The notes below the pieces were generated by a model. That model had not been told where the DNA came from. It saw only the letters and a program-made list of their open reading frames with translations, and did no database searches. A program made the position numbers and the translations under genes. From Cellulomonas sp. SG140 (GTDB lineage: Bacteria; Actinomycetota; Actinomycetes; Actinomycetales; Cellulomonadaceae), in NCBI RefSeq assembly GCF_025770785.1, contig NZ_JANZLA010000001.1, forward strand, positions 372,001 through 436,000: a stretch of DNA of 64,000 nt. The letters run 5' to 3'. Shown here in pieces: positions 33,818 through 42,659 of the stretch (positions are counted from its first letter, which is position 1; each line of letters begins with the position of its first letter).

Positions 33818-35280
33818 GCGGTCTCCTTCATGGGGTGGGGTTCTTCGGGGCGCGTCGCGGAGCGGCGCAGGATCGAGGTGGTGGAGCGGCCGTCCAGGTA
33901 GGGCAGCAGGACGATGCGGCCGCCGTGGCTCTGCACGACGTCGGCCTCCGGCAGCAGGCGCTCGTCGTAGTCGCCGCCCTTGACCCACACGTCGGGCCGC
34001 AGGTGCTCCAGCGCGGCGCGGGGGTCGTCCTCGTCGAAGACGAGCACGGCGTCCACGCAGTCCAGGGCGGCCAGGACGCGGGCGCGGTCGGCGGCGGTGA
34101 CCACCGGGCGGCCGGGACCCTTGAGGCGGCCGACGGAGTCGTCGGAGTTCATCAGCACGACGAGCGCGTCGCCCAGCCGCCGGGCGGCCTGCAGGGTGGC
34201 GACGTGGCCGGCGTGGACGATGTCGAAGCAGCCGCCGGTCGCCACCAGGGTGCGGCCACCGGCGCGGAGGGCGGCAGCCGTCTGGCGGAGCCGGGCGGGA
34301 GACGCCGCGGCACCGTCTGACGGGACCTCCGGCGGCTCGGCGTCGGGCGCTTCGTCTGCTGCCGACGACCGCGGCCGGTCGTGCGAGCGCCGGAACGCCT
34401 CGGCACCGCCGGCCTCGACCCACTCGCTGGCGTCGAGCACGGCCGCCGTGACGGCGTCGGTGACGGTGGCGCCGGCCGCCAGGGCCGCGACGGCGGAGGC
34501 GGCGAACCGGTCCCCCGCCCCGCACGGGTCGCCACCGGACGCGGCGGGCGCTGGGACGTAGCGGACGTCCCGGCCGGTGGCGACGAACGCGCCGTCCGGG
34601 CCGGCCGTGACGGCGACGCCGCGGGCCTGCCAGGTGTCGAGCAAGGCCGATGCGCGGACGTCCGGCGGTGCCGACGCCTCGGGCCGACCGGCACCGCGGA
34701 GCGCACCGGCCGCCTCGGCGGCGTTGGGGGTGACCAGCGTGGCGCCGGGGACCGGCGCACCACCGCGCGGGTGCGGGTCCCACACCAGCACGCCGGTGGC
34801 GGCCGCCCTGGTCAGCAGCGTGCGCAGGTGCTCGTCGCGCGTGACGCCGGCGCCGTAGTCGGAGACCAGCACCGCGTCGGCCTGTGCCAGCACCGCGGCC
34901 ACGTCGTCCACCGGGACCTCGCCCGGGGTCCCCGGACCGCCGTCGTCCACGCGCACCAGGGACTGCGCCTGGCTGCGGACGCGGGTCTTGGTGCGGGTGC
35001 CGCCCTGGTGCGGCAGGGCGAGCAGGTCCACCCGGCCGGCGAGCCCTGCGGTGAGCCGGTGACCGGCCTCGTCGACGGCCACCGGTGCCACCAGCGTGAC
35101 ACGGGCACCGGACCCGGCGCAGAGCAGCGCCGCGAGGCCGGCACCGCCGGGGCTCTCCCGGATGCCCGTCACGTCGAGCACCGGCGCGGGGCCGTCCGGG
35201 GACAGGCGCTCCACCGTGCCGTCGACGTCGCGGTCCAGCATCACGTCGCCGACCACCACCACGTGCGGACGTCGCGTCAT
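33814..35280 (-). CDS. hldE: Bifunctional heptose-7-P kinase / heptose-1-P adenylyltransferase
   Basis: 488 residues, the fused HldE form. The N-terminal PfkB-type kinase (1-300) has VVVGDVMLDRDVDG, ESPGGAGLAA and DPCGAGDRFAA (catalytic Asp). The C-terminal nucleotidyltransferase (about 350-488) has ATGGCFDIVHAGHV (HxGH) and LKGPGRPV. It phosphorylates D-glycero-D-manno-heptose-7-phosphate at C1 and later adds AMP, making ADP-heptose together with GmhA and GmhB, both encoded in this operon. ATG 35280 overlaps the GmhA stop by four bases. Confidence 0.93.
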   Translation of the reverse strand: MTRRPHVVVVGDVMLDRDVDGTVERLSPDGPAPVLDVTGIRESPGGAGLAALLCAGSGARVTLVAPVAVDEAGHRLTAGLAGRVDLLALPHQGGTRTKTRVRSQAQSLVRVDDGGPGTPGEVPVDDVAAVLAQADAVLVSDYGAGVTRDEHLRTLLTRAAATGVLVWDPHPRGGAPVPGATLVTPNAAEAAGALRGAGRPEASAPPDVRASALLDTWQARGVAVTAGPDGAFVATGRDVRYVPAPAASGGDPCGAGDRFAASAVAALAAGATVTDAVTAAVLDASEWVEAGGAEAFRRSHDRPRSSAADEAPDAEPPEVPSDGAAASPARLRQTAAALRAGGRTLVATGGCFDIVHAGHVATLQAARRLGDALVVLMNSDDSVGRLKGPGRPVVTAADRARVLAALDCVDAVLVFDEDDPRAALEHLRPDVWVKGGDYDERLLPEADVVQSHGGRIVLLPYLDGRSTTSILRRSATRPEEPHPMKETA

Positions 35281-35915
35281 GCCGTCATCCCGATCTGCCG
35301 GTTCGGCGCCGGCTCCGGCTCCAGCTCCGGCCGGTCGTCCCGCAGGGCCAGCTCCGAGTCCAGCGCCGCGCACAACGCGTGCACGGCGACCAGGTGCACC
35401 GCCTGGACCGCGGCCGTCGAGGGGGCGTCCACGCACAGCGCGTCGTCCGACGCGGACGCCAGCGGGTTGGGGCCACGGCCCGTCATCGACCACACCGTCA
35501 CGTCCCCCACCTCGCGGGCCCGCTGCGCGGCGTGCAGCACGTTGGGGCTGCGGCCGGAGGTGGACATCAGCACCAGCACGTCGCCGGGCCGGGCGTGGGC
35601 CTCCACCTGGCGGGCGAACATCTCCGCGACGCCGTAGTCGTTGACCAGGGCGGTCATCGAGGAGGTCTCCGCCGAGAGGCAGATGGCGGACAGCGGGCGG
35701 CGCTCGCCGAGGAACCGGCCCACCAGCTCGGAGGTCAGGTGCTGGGCCTCCGCGGCACTGCCCCCGTTGCCGGCCGCCAGCAGGCGGCCGCCGGCCGAGA
35801 GGCGGTCGGCCAGCGTCGCGCCCCAGGCTTCGACGGTGGACGCCTGGCGGCGCAGGCCGCGCAGCGCGCGGCGCAGCTCCTCGTCGTGCTCGTCGATCCA
35901 GCTGCGGGCGGTCAT
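35277..35915 (-). CDS. gmhA: Sedoheptulose-7-phosphate isomerase (SIS domain)
   Basis: 212 residues. AAGNGGSAAEAQHLTSELVG is the GmhA-specific SIS motif with zinc-binding His; later LMSTSGRSPNVLHAAQRAR and VQAVHLVAVHALCAALD. It converts sedoheptulose-7-phosphate to heptose-7-phosphate, the first committed step. ATG 35915 overlaps the GT4 stop by four bases. Its position next to HldE makes the assignment firm. The C-terminus has a short Pro/Glu-rich tail. Confidence 0.93.
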   Translation of the reverse strand: MTARSWIDEHDEELRRALRGLRRQASTVEAWGATLADRLSAGGRLLAAGNGGSAAEAQHLTSELVGRFLGERRPLSAICLSAETSSMTALVNDYGVAEMFARQVEAHARPGDVLVLMSTSGRSPNVLHAAQRAREVGDVTVWSMTGRGPNPLASASDDALCVDAPSTAAVQAVHLVAVHALCAALDSELALRDDRPELEPEPAPNRQIGMTA

Positions 35916-37201
35916 CCGGCCACCCCCTCCTGTGCGGACCAGCCCTGGCCGGCCCAGGCCTGTCCGTTCCATCCCTGCCCGTTCCAGCCCTGTCCGGACC
36001 AGCCGGCCTGGGCGAGCATCGACTGGTAGACCAGCTCGGTGTCCTGCGCGACGCGGGTCCACGAGTAGCGGGTCAGCGCCCGACGACGGGCCGCCCGGCC
36101 CAACGAGCGGCGCAGCCCGGCGTCCGGCAGCAGCCGACGCAGCGCCGCAGCCAGGGCCGACGGGTCCCGCGGCGGCACCAGCAGGCCCGTCACGCCGTCC
36201 ACCACGGAGTCGAGCAGGCCGCCGACGGCGCTGCCGACCAGCGGCACGCCGCACGCCGCGGCCTCGAGCGGCACGATGCCGAACGGCTCGTACCAGGGGG
36301 TGGCCACCACGGCGTCGACGGCGGAGATCACGCCCGGCACGTCGGCGTGGCTGACCCGGCCCAGGAACTGGACGCGGTCCGCGACGCCGAGCCGCTGCGC
36401 CAGCGACACCAGGCGCACGGCCTCCGGGTCCTCGTCGAGGTGCGCCTGGTCCGGGCCGCCGGCGATCAGCAGCTCGGCACCCGGCACGTCGACCAGCGCC
36501 TCGATGGCGGTGTCGACGCCCTTGCGCTCCACCAGCCGGCCGATGCTGAGCAGCCGGTACGGCTGGCGCTGGGGCGGCAGGGTGGCGCTCGGCGCGACCG
36601 GCCGGAAGTGCGCGACGTCCACCCCGCACGGCACCACCCGGATGCCGGTGTCCGGCACGCCGAGGCGCACCAGCTCGGTCACCTCGTCCGTGCAGGTGGC
36701 GATCACGGCGTCGACGCGGCGGCCGATGGTCGCCTCGGCCTCGACGCGGCCGGCGGGGCTGGTGTCCTTGTCCCGCTGGTGGCGGCGCTTCACGCTGCCG
36801 AGGGCGTGGAACGTCTGCGCGACGGGCACGCCGGCGCCGGCGGCGGCCTGGACGGCAGCCAGGCCCGACATCCAGAAGTGGCCGTGCACCACGTCCGGGG
36901 CGCCGTGCCGGGCCCAGTCGTCGGCCAACCACAGCCCGAACTCGCGCATGTACGGCAGCAGCTCGTCCTTCGGCACCTCCTGCGGCGGTCCGGCGGGGAC
37001 GTGCACCACCTCGACGCCCGGGTCCATCTGCACCCGCTCGGGCTGCTCGTTGCCGTCGCGCCGGGTGTAGACGGTCACCTCGTGGCCCGCCTCCACCAGC
37101 GCGCCGGACAGCGCGGCGACGTGCACGTTCTGACCGCCCGCGTCCACACCCCCGATCACCGCGAGCGGGCTCGCGTGCTCGGACACCATCGCGATCCTCA
37201 T
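35912..37201 (-). CDS. GT4 glycosyltransferase with a C-terminal W-x-G-Q repeat tail
   Basis: 429 residues, GT-B fold. The N-terminal IGGVDAGGQNVHVAALSGAL and the HGHFWMSGLAA segment match the MshA/sucrose-phosphate-synthase-like group. The donor site has SIGRLVERKGVDTAIEAL and TPWYEPFGIVPLEAAACGVP. The last 25 residues are an odd tail of repeated GWNGQ-type units, coded by five 15-base repeats (35931-36005). ATG 37201 overlaps the preceding stop by four bases. Donor unknown. Confidence 0.9.
   Translation of the reverse strand: MRIAMVSEHASPLAVIGGVDAGGQNVHVAALSGALVEAGHEVTVYTRRDGNEQPERVQMDPGVEVVHVPAGPPQEVPKDELLPYMREFGLWLADDWARHGAPDVVHGHFWMSGLAAVQAAAGAGVPVAQTFHALGSVKRRHQRDKDTSPAGRVEAEATIGRRVDAVIATCTDEVTELVRLGVPDTGIRVVPCGVDVAHFRPVAPSATLPPQRQPYRLLSIGRLVERKGVDTAIEALVDVPGAELLIAGGPDQAHLDEDPEAVRLVSLAQRLGVADRVQFLGRVSHADVPGVISAVDAVVATPWYEPFGIVPLEAAACGVPLVGSAVGGLLDSVVDGVTGLLVPPRDPSALAAALRRLLPDAGLRRSLGRAARRRALTRYSWTRVAQDTELVYQSMLAQAGWSGQGWNGQGWNGQAWAGQGWSAQEGVAG
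35931..36005. repeat. Five tandem 15-base units inside the GT4 gene
   Basis: Units read TGTGCGGACCAGCCC, TGGCCGGCCCAGGCC, TGTCCGTTCCATCCC, TGCCCGTTCCAGCCC and TGTCCGGACCAGCCG. They keep frame and encode Gly-Trp-x-Gly-Gln-like repeats at the protein's C-terminus. Likely slippage-prone. Confidence 0.85.
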
Positions 37202-38154
37202 CCCGTCACCCCCTTCAGCAGCTCGTCCCAGTCGGACAGGAAGCGCGCGAGACCGAACCGGTCCAGCGCGAACGTGCGGGCGGCGGCGCCGCGGTCGCGG
37301 GCCTCCGCCGGGTCGGCCAGCCACCGCTGCAGCGCGGCGACCAGCACGGCGGGGTCGGCGCTGACCACGCCGGCGTCGGGCGGCACCGCCTCGGGTGCGG
37401 CGGTCGTAGCGAGGGCCGCGACCGGCATGCCGAGGGTCATCGCCTCGATCAGGGACAGGCCCAGGCTGGTCCAGCGGTAGGGGTGCAGGTAGGCGCGGGC
37501 GCCGGCCATCGCGGCGTGCAGCCGGGCCTGCGGCAGGTCGTGCAGGTGGCCGACGAGGGACGGCTCCCGCTCGGCCAGCGGCGCCGTGCCCATGCCGTAC
37601 ACCTCGACCGGCAGGCGGCTCGCGACGTCCAGCAGCACGTCGGTGCCGGCCACCCGCCAGCGGCGCACCGGCTCGTTGACCACAGCGGCCACCCGCTCCC
37701 GCTCCCCGGTCCACAGCGGGCCGGGGTCGGGGATGCCGTGCTCGATCACGGTGACCGGTGCGGAGCCGTTGTCCCAGGTCAGGGCGTTGAACGGGGTGAC
37801 GTGGACCAGCGGGAGGTCGGTGCGGTCCGCCAGGTGGTGGCGGGTCGCGACGGCCGGGCCTGCGGGGGTGTTGTGCTCGACGTAGACGGCCGGCACGTCG
37901 ACACCGGCCCGCAGGCCGGTCCACCGCTCCAGCAGCTGCAGCTCGGCGGGTCGCTGCAGCACGACGACGTCCACCAGCTCGTCGCGCAGCGCGTCCACGT
38001 GAACCTCCCGGACGGAGGCGGGCCAGTCCCACGACTGCGCGCGGCCGCGGCCGTCGGGCGACCGCTCGTCGTCCACCGGGACCACGTAGTCGTGGGGCCC
38101 CTGGACGAACGACGTCATCCACGAGCCGTGCACGTGCCAGGCGAGCACCCTCAT
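37198..38154 (-). CDS. Glycosyltransferase (GT-B, family 1/4-like)
   Basis: 318 residues. The N-terminus MRVLAWHVHGSWMTSFVQG fits actinobacterial glycosyltransferases found in heptose/teichoic-type clusters. VYVEHNTPAG appears at mid-protein, and AYLHPYRWTSLGLSLIEAMTLGMPVAAL is the donor-binding segment. Shorter than a usual GT-B enzyme, with a compact first domain. ATG 38154 overlaps the GT9 stop by four bases. Confidence 0.85.
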   Translation of the reverse strand: MRVLAWHVHGSWMTSFVQGPHDYVVPVDDERSPDGRGRAQSWDWPASVREVHVDALRDELVDVVVLQRPAELQLLERWTGLRAGVDVPAVYVEHNTPAGPAVATRHHLADRTDLPLVHVTPFNALTWDNGSAPVTVIEHGIPDPGPLWTGERERVAAVVNEPVRRWRVAGTDVLLDVASRLPVEVYGMGTAPLAEREPSLVGHLHDLPQARLHAAMAGARAYLHPYRWTSLGLSLIEAMTLGMPVAALATTAAPEAVPPDAGVVSADPAVLVAALQRWLADPAEARDRGAAARTFALDRFGLARFLSDWDELLKGVTG

Positions 38155-39254
38155 ACGTGCACCTCCTCGGTGGGCCCGGTCAGCCGGCTCATCCCCGTCA
38201 GCCGGGTCAGCTCGGTCAGCGCCGTCAGCGGCAGCGGCACACCCGCGAGCGCGTCGACGGCCATGACCACGACGTGCGGGTCGACGTCCAGGCACGGGTG
38301 GCCCGGCACGGGGCACTGCCGCGCCCGCGAGCCGACGCACGGCGCGTCCTGGTCGCCGAGCAGCACGGTGGGCACCCCCCACGGCGCCCACCGGTCGGCG
38401 GGCACGACGGGGGCGAACAGGGACACGACGGGGGTCCCGACGGCGGCCGCGAGGTGGGCCGGTCCGGTGTTGCCCACCACGACGGCGTCCGCGCCGGCCA
38501 GCACGGCGGCGAGCTGCGCGAGGTCGGTGCGGCCGGACACGTCGGTCACCTCGGCCGGGTCGGCCACGCCGGCGGCGACGGTGGCGCCGAGGTCCCGCTC
38601 CCCCGGCCCGCCGGTGACCACCACGTGCCGACCCGCGGCGGTGAGCGCACCGACCAGGCGGGCGGCGTGCTGCGGTGCGGGGGCGCGGGACGGCACCGAG
38701 GCGCCCGGGTGCAGCACCACGTAGGGCCGCACCGGAAGCAGTGCGGAGACGTCCGGCAGCGGGTGCCGCACCGCGAGCGCGCCGTCGTCGTCCGGCGCCA
38801 GCGAGCCGCCCGCCGCGCGCGCCAGGTCCAGCGCCGCCTCCACCTCGTGCAGCCCCGCGGGCCGGTGGTGGCGGACGTCCAGCAGCGAGCCCGGGTAGTC
38901 CTCGCTGGTGGCGGCGATCTGGGCGATGCCGGCCAGGCGCAGCAGCAGCGCGGTGGGCAGCGGGCTCTGGTGGAAGGACGTGAAGACGACGGCACGGTCG
39001 TAGGCCGCGGCGCGCAAGCCGCTGACCAGGGCGTCCACGGCCGGGGCGGCCACCGGCGGCGGCACGAAACCGCTCCACGGGGCATCGAACACGTGCACCT
39101 GGTCGACGCCCGGCAGCAGCCGGGCCGCCTGGGCACCGGCAGGCGAGACGAGCAGGTCGACGTGATCGGCGAGCGCGCCCAGCGCCCGCACCGCCGGCCC
39201 GGTGAGCAGCACGTCGCCGTCGCTGTCGAGGCGGACGGCCAGCAGCCGGGTCAT
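38151..39254 (-). CDS. GT9 glycosyltransferase (heptosyltransferase-like), second copy
   Basis: 367 residues. RLDSDGDVLLTGPAVRALG is the GT9 start, then LHPGASVPSRAPAPQHAARL, VTGGPGERDLG, and VGNTGPAHLAAAVGTPVVSLFAPV. The C-terminal domain includes CVGSRARQCPVPGHPCLD, the pattern of bacterial heptosyltransferases. A trailing LTxLTxLTG repeat ends the protein. The presence of two GT9 enzymes with ADP-heptose genes predicts at least two heptose transfers. ATG 39254 overlaps the fusion-gene stop by four bases. Confidence 0.9.
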   Translation of the reverse strand: MTRLLAVRLDSDGDVLLTGPAVRALGALADHVDLLVSPAGAQAARLLPGVDQVHVFDAPWSGFVPPPVAAPAVDALVSGLRAAAYDRAVVFTSFHQSPLPTALLLRLAGIAQIAATSEDYPGSLLDVRHHRPAGLHEVEAALDLARAAGGSLAPDDDGALAVRHPLPDVSALLPVRPYVVLHPGASVPSRAPAPQHAARLVGALTAAGRHVVVTGGPGERDLGATVAAGVADPAEVTDVSGRTDLAQLAAVLAGADAVVVGNTGPAHLAAAVGTPVVSLFAPVVPADRWAPWGVPTVLLGDQDAPCVGSRARQCPVPGHPCLDVDPHVVVMAVDALAGVPLPLTALTELTRLTGMSRLTGPTEEVHV

Positions 39255-40855
39255 CGGGTCACCGCCAGGTGCCGGGCCAGCGGCACGTCGGGCCGCAGCA
39301 GCCGGACGGCACCGCGCAGGTCCTCGGCGACGACCTCGGCGTGCTGCACCTCCTCGGGGCGGGTGATCGGCGTGGGGACGAGCACCGCACGGGCCCCCGC
39401 CGCGACGGCGGCCTCGACGTCCGTCCCGATGTCCCCCACCACGGCGCACTCCCACGGCGCCACGCCCAGGCGCCGCGCGGCGTCGAGCACGAGCCCCGCA
39501 CCGGGCTTGCGGCAGGTGCACCCCGCGTCGGGGCGGTGCGGGCAGACCACGACGGTGTCGAACGGCCCCAGCAGCTCGACGACGCGCCGCTGGACGGCGT
39601 CCAGCTGCGCCGCCGTCAGCAGCCCCCGGCTGACCCCGGACTGGTTGGTCACCATGCCGACCAGCACGCCGGCGGCGCGCAGGGCGTCCAGCGCCTCGCG
39701 CGCTCCCGGCACCGGCTGCACGGCGTCCGGGTTGCTGTTGTAGGGCACGTCCTCGACCAGCGTGCCGTCGCGGTCGAACAGCACCGCGCGCACCGGCGGC
39801 CGCCACGGCGGCACCTCGTCACCACGCACCGCCAGCTCACCGGCCACGCGGTGCCGGACGGCGGCGAACGGGATCACGGCAGAGGTCCACGTCATGCGGC
39901 GCCACTCCGGCAGCCACTCGGCGTCGCCCGGCCGCGGACCGCCGGACAGCCGGAGACGGAGGAAGTCGGCGGTCAGCGCCGCCGAGGCCAGGCCGGCCAG
40001 CGCGGCGGTGCGGGGACGCCGGGCGGCCAGCGCCGCGGTCGCGGCGGCGGCAGCCCCCACCGTCGCGGCGTGCCACGCGAAGCGGCCCCGGCCGGTCTCG
40101 GCCAGGTCGCGCCAGCCAGGTCCGTGCAGCGCGCGCATCAGCACGTCGTCGCGCGCACCGGCCTGCACCCGCACGCTGACGCCGTCGTCGGCCGGCCGCA
40201 CGGGATGGTGCGTGACGCGATCTCCGGCCAGCAGCTCCCAGCCGCCCTGCCGCACGCGCAGCGCCAGGTCGGCGTCCTCGCGGTAGGCGCGCGGGAACCG
40301 CTCGTCGAACCCGTCGACGCCCGCAAGCGCCGTGCGGCGGTACGCCATGTCCGCGGTCGCCCAGCGGGCGTGCTCGAGGCCGGCGGTGTTCCGCTCCCAG
40401 TCCGTCGGCGGCCGGTCGGTGGGCAGCGGCACGTGCAGGCGAGCCTGCGTCCCGGCGACGGTGGCCTGGGCGTCGGCGGACCGCAGGTCGGCCAGGAACG
40501 CCTCGCCCCAGCCGGCCGGCAGCCGCACGTCGTCGTCCAGGAACAGCACCCAGTCGGTGCGCACGGTGCGCCACCCGGCGTTGCGGGCGGCGGCCGGGCC
40601 CCGGCCACCGGTGCGGACCAGTGCCGGTGCGGGCAGCTGTCCGGTGGGGCCGGGCAGGGTCAGCGGGGCCTCGTCCTCCAGCGGACGGTCGTCGACGACC
40701 ACCACCTGCACGGGTGGGTCCCCGGCGAAGACCTGCGCCGCGAGGTCGACCAGCAGGGCGTGCAGCGACGGCCGGCCGATCGTCGGGATCACCACCGCCC
40801 AGCTGGGACGCACCGTCGGCCCGTCGAACGCGGGCGGCGTGCCGTCGCCGCTCAC
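39251..40855 (-). CDS. GT2 glycosyltransferase-GmhB phosphatase fusion
   Basis: 534 residues. Residues 17-230 are a GT-A (GT2) enzyme with VVIPTIGRPSLHALL, LFLDDDVRLPAGW and YREDADLALR. A hydrophobic segment (about 262-300) may bind membrane. Residues 353-534 are an HAD phosphatase with LFDRDGTLVEDVPYN (D361, D363), TNQSGVSRGL, and the zinc loop CPHRPDAGCTCRKPG (Cys438, His440, Cys446, Cys448) diagnostic of heptose-1,7-bisphosphate phosphatase. So one polypeptide holds the missing GmhB step and a transferase. GTG 40855 overlaps the carbamoyltransferase stop. Confidence 0.9.
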   Translation of the reverse strand: MSGDGTPPAFDGPTVRPSWAVVIPTIGRPSLHALLVDLAAQVFAGDPPVQVVVVDDRPLEDEAPLTLPGPTGQLPAPALVRTGGRGPAAARNAGWRTVRTDWVLFLDDDVRLPAGWGEAFLADLRSADAQATVAGTQARLHVPLPTDRPPTDWERNTAGLEHARWATADMAYRRTALAGVDGFDERFPRAYREDADLALRVRQGGWELLAGDRVTHHPVRPADDGVSVRVQAGARDDVLMRALHGPGWRDLAETGRGRFAWHAATVGAAAAATAALAARRPRTAALAGLASAALTADFLRLRLSGGPRPGDAEWLPEWRRMTWTSAVIPFAAVRHRVAGELAVRGDEVPPWRPPVRAVLFDRDGTLVEDVPYNSNPDAVQPVPGAREALDALRAAGVLVGMVTNQSGVSRGLLTAAQLDAVQRRVVELLGPFDTVVVCPHRPDAGCTCRKPGAGLVLDAARRLGVAPWECAVVGDIGTDVEAAVAAGARAVLVPTPITRPEEVQHAEVVAEDLRGAVRLLRPDVPLARHLAVTR

Positions 40856-42510
40856 GCCGGCGCCCCGTGCTGCGCGAACACCTCCGACCGCCGCACCAGG
40901 TGCGGGCCGAGCACCAGCAGGTCCACCGGTGCCGAGCCGAACAGCTCCAGGGCGTCGCGCGGGTCGTCCACCATCGGCCGTCCGGCCGTGTTGAGGCTCG
41001 TGTTGATCACCACCGGCAGGCCGGTGCGCTGCTCGAACTCCCGCAACGTCGCGCCGAGGCGCGGCTGGGCGGCGGGGTCGACCGTCTGGATGCGGGCCGT
41101 GCCGTCCACGTGCACCGCGGCCGGGATGCGGTCCACCCAGCCGGGGTCCACCCGGTGCACGAACAGCATGTACGGGCTGGGGATCGGGCCGTCGGAGAAG
41201 ATCTCCGCCGCTCGGTCCTGCAGCACCATCGGCGCCACCGGGCGGAACTGCTCGCGCCCCTTGACGTCGTTGAGCCGCTCGAGGTTCTCGGCGAACCCGG
41301 GGTGCGCCAGCAGCGACCGGTGGCCGAGGGCACGCGGGCCGAACTCGCTGCGGCCGTCGAACCAGGCGATCACGCCGTTGGAGGCGAGCACGTCGGCCAC
41401 CTCGCCCGCCAGGTCGTCCGGCGTGCTGAACGGCACCTTCGCGGTGCGCAGCCAGGCGCCGAGCTCGTCGTCGGACCACTCGCGGCCCAGCGCCGCACCC
41501 GGCATCGGCCGGACCGGCTCACCCAGCTCGGCCGCCACCTGCAGCGCGGCGCCCAGCGACGTGCCGGCGTCGCCGGCGGCCGGCTGCACCCACACCTGCT
41601 CGAACCCGCTCTCCCGCCAGATCCGCGAGTTCGCCACGCAGTTCAGCGCGATGCCGCCGGCCATGGTCAGCGCCGTGTCGCCGGTGCGCTCGTGCAGCCA
41701 GCGGGCCAGCTCGACGAGCACCTCCTCGAGGCGCGCCTGCACGGAGGCGGCGAGGTCGGCGTGCGCACCGCCCCACGTGCCGTCGTCCACCCGCGCCGGC
41801 GCCCACCGCGACCAGTCCGGCACGGGCGCGACGAACCCGCCGTCGCCGGTGGTCCGCACGATCTCGCGCAGCTCGTCCAGGAACCGCGGCTGGCCGTAGG
41901 AGGCGAGGGCCATCACCTTGTACTCGTCCGACGAGCGCAGGAAGCCCAGGTGCTCTGTCAGCGACTCGTACAGCAGGCCCAGGGAGTGCGGCAGCTCCTG
42001 GGTGGCGAGCACCTCGATACGGCCGTCCTCGTACCGGCCGGCCAGGTGCGACGCGCGCTCGCCGCGCCCGTCGAGCACCAGCACGCTGCTGGTGGGGAAC
42101 GGGGACGCGAGCGCCGCCGAGGCGGCGTGCGCCACGTGGTGCGGCACGTACCGCAGGCGACCCTCGTCGATGCCCGGCAACGAGCTGTGCAGGAAGCCCG
42201 CGACGTGCTCGGCGTAGGTGGTGCGCAGGTGGTCCCAGGGGTCGTGGAGGCCCAGGTCCTCGGCCGACTTCGACAGCGCCGGGTCGAAGCTGTAGGCCAC
42301 CACGTCGACGTCCTCCGGGCGGATCCCGCCCGCCTCGAGCACCCAGCGCATCGACAGCTCGGGCAGCTCCCAGGCCGAGAACGGCACCGGCCGCTTGCCG
42401 TGCTTGCGCCGGCTGAAGCGCTCCTCCTCGGCGGCGGCCACCACGGCGCCGTCCACCACGAGGGCTGCCGACGGGTCGTGATAGATCGCGTTGATCCCCA
42501 GGATTCGCAT
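40852..42510 (-). CDS. NodU/TobZ-type carbamoyltransferase
   Basis: 552 residues. MRILGINAIYHDPSAALV and EEERFSRRKH are the N-terminal signature; VPHHVAHAASAALASPF provides the metal-binding histidines of the Kae1-like domain. TMAGGIALNCVANSRI and the C-terminal domain with INTSLNTAGRPMVDDP complete it. The family transfers a carbamoyl group from carbamoyl phosphate via carbamoyl-AMP to a sugar hydroxyl. GGAAAGG precedes ATG 42510, the first gene of the nine-gene operon. The target is probably the heptose or a glycan made here. Confidence 0.93.
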   Translation of the reverse strand: MRILGINAIYHDPSAALVVDGAVVAAAEEERFSRRKHGKRPVPFSAWELPELSMRWVLEAGGIRPEDVDVVAYSFDPALSKSAEDLGLHDPWDHLRTTYAEHVAGFLHSSLPGIDEGRLRYVPHHVAHAASAALASPFPTSSVLVLDGRGERASHLAGRYEDGRIEVLATQELPHSLGLLYESLTEHLGFLRSSDEYKVMALASYGQPRFLDELREIVRTTGDGGFVAPVPDWSRWAPARVDDGTWGGAHADLAASVQARLEEVLVELARWLHERTGDTALTMAGGIALNCVANSRIWRESGFEQVWVQPAAGDAGTSLGAALQVAAELGEPVRPMPGAALGREWSDDELGAWLRTAKVPFSTPDDLAGEVADVLASNGVIAWFDGRSEFGPRALGHRSLLAHPGFAENLERLNDVKGREQFRPVAPMVLQDRAAEIFSDGPIPSPYMLFVHRVDPGWVDRIPAAVHVDGTARIQTVDPAAQPRLGATLREFEQRTGLPVVINTSLNTAGRPMVDDPRDALELFGSAPVDLLVLGPHLVRRSEVFAQHGAPA

Positions 42511-42659
42511 CAGTGGCCGACCTTTCCAAGAGGGGCGAGAGTCGTCCTCGGCGGGGTCACCTTCCCGGCGTCACCCGCCCAGCCAGGGTGAGTCGCTTCT
42601 CGGCGGCTCGCACCTTGAACCGCTTCTCCCATGTGCCGGGAGCCCTGATCGGAGACGAG

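Noticed and set aside
35931..36005. Possible CRISPR or satellite array
   Set aside because: The 15-base units are directly adjacent without spacers, keep reading frame and belong to the GT4 coding sequence.
39269..41899. 876-codon frame on the plus strand
   Set aside because: Antisense to the GT2-GmhB fusion and carbamoyltransferase genes, whose catalytic motifs are intact.
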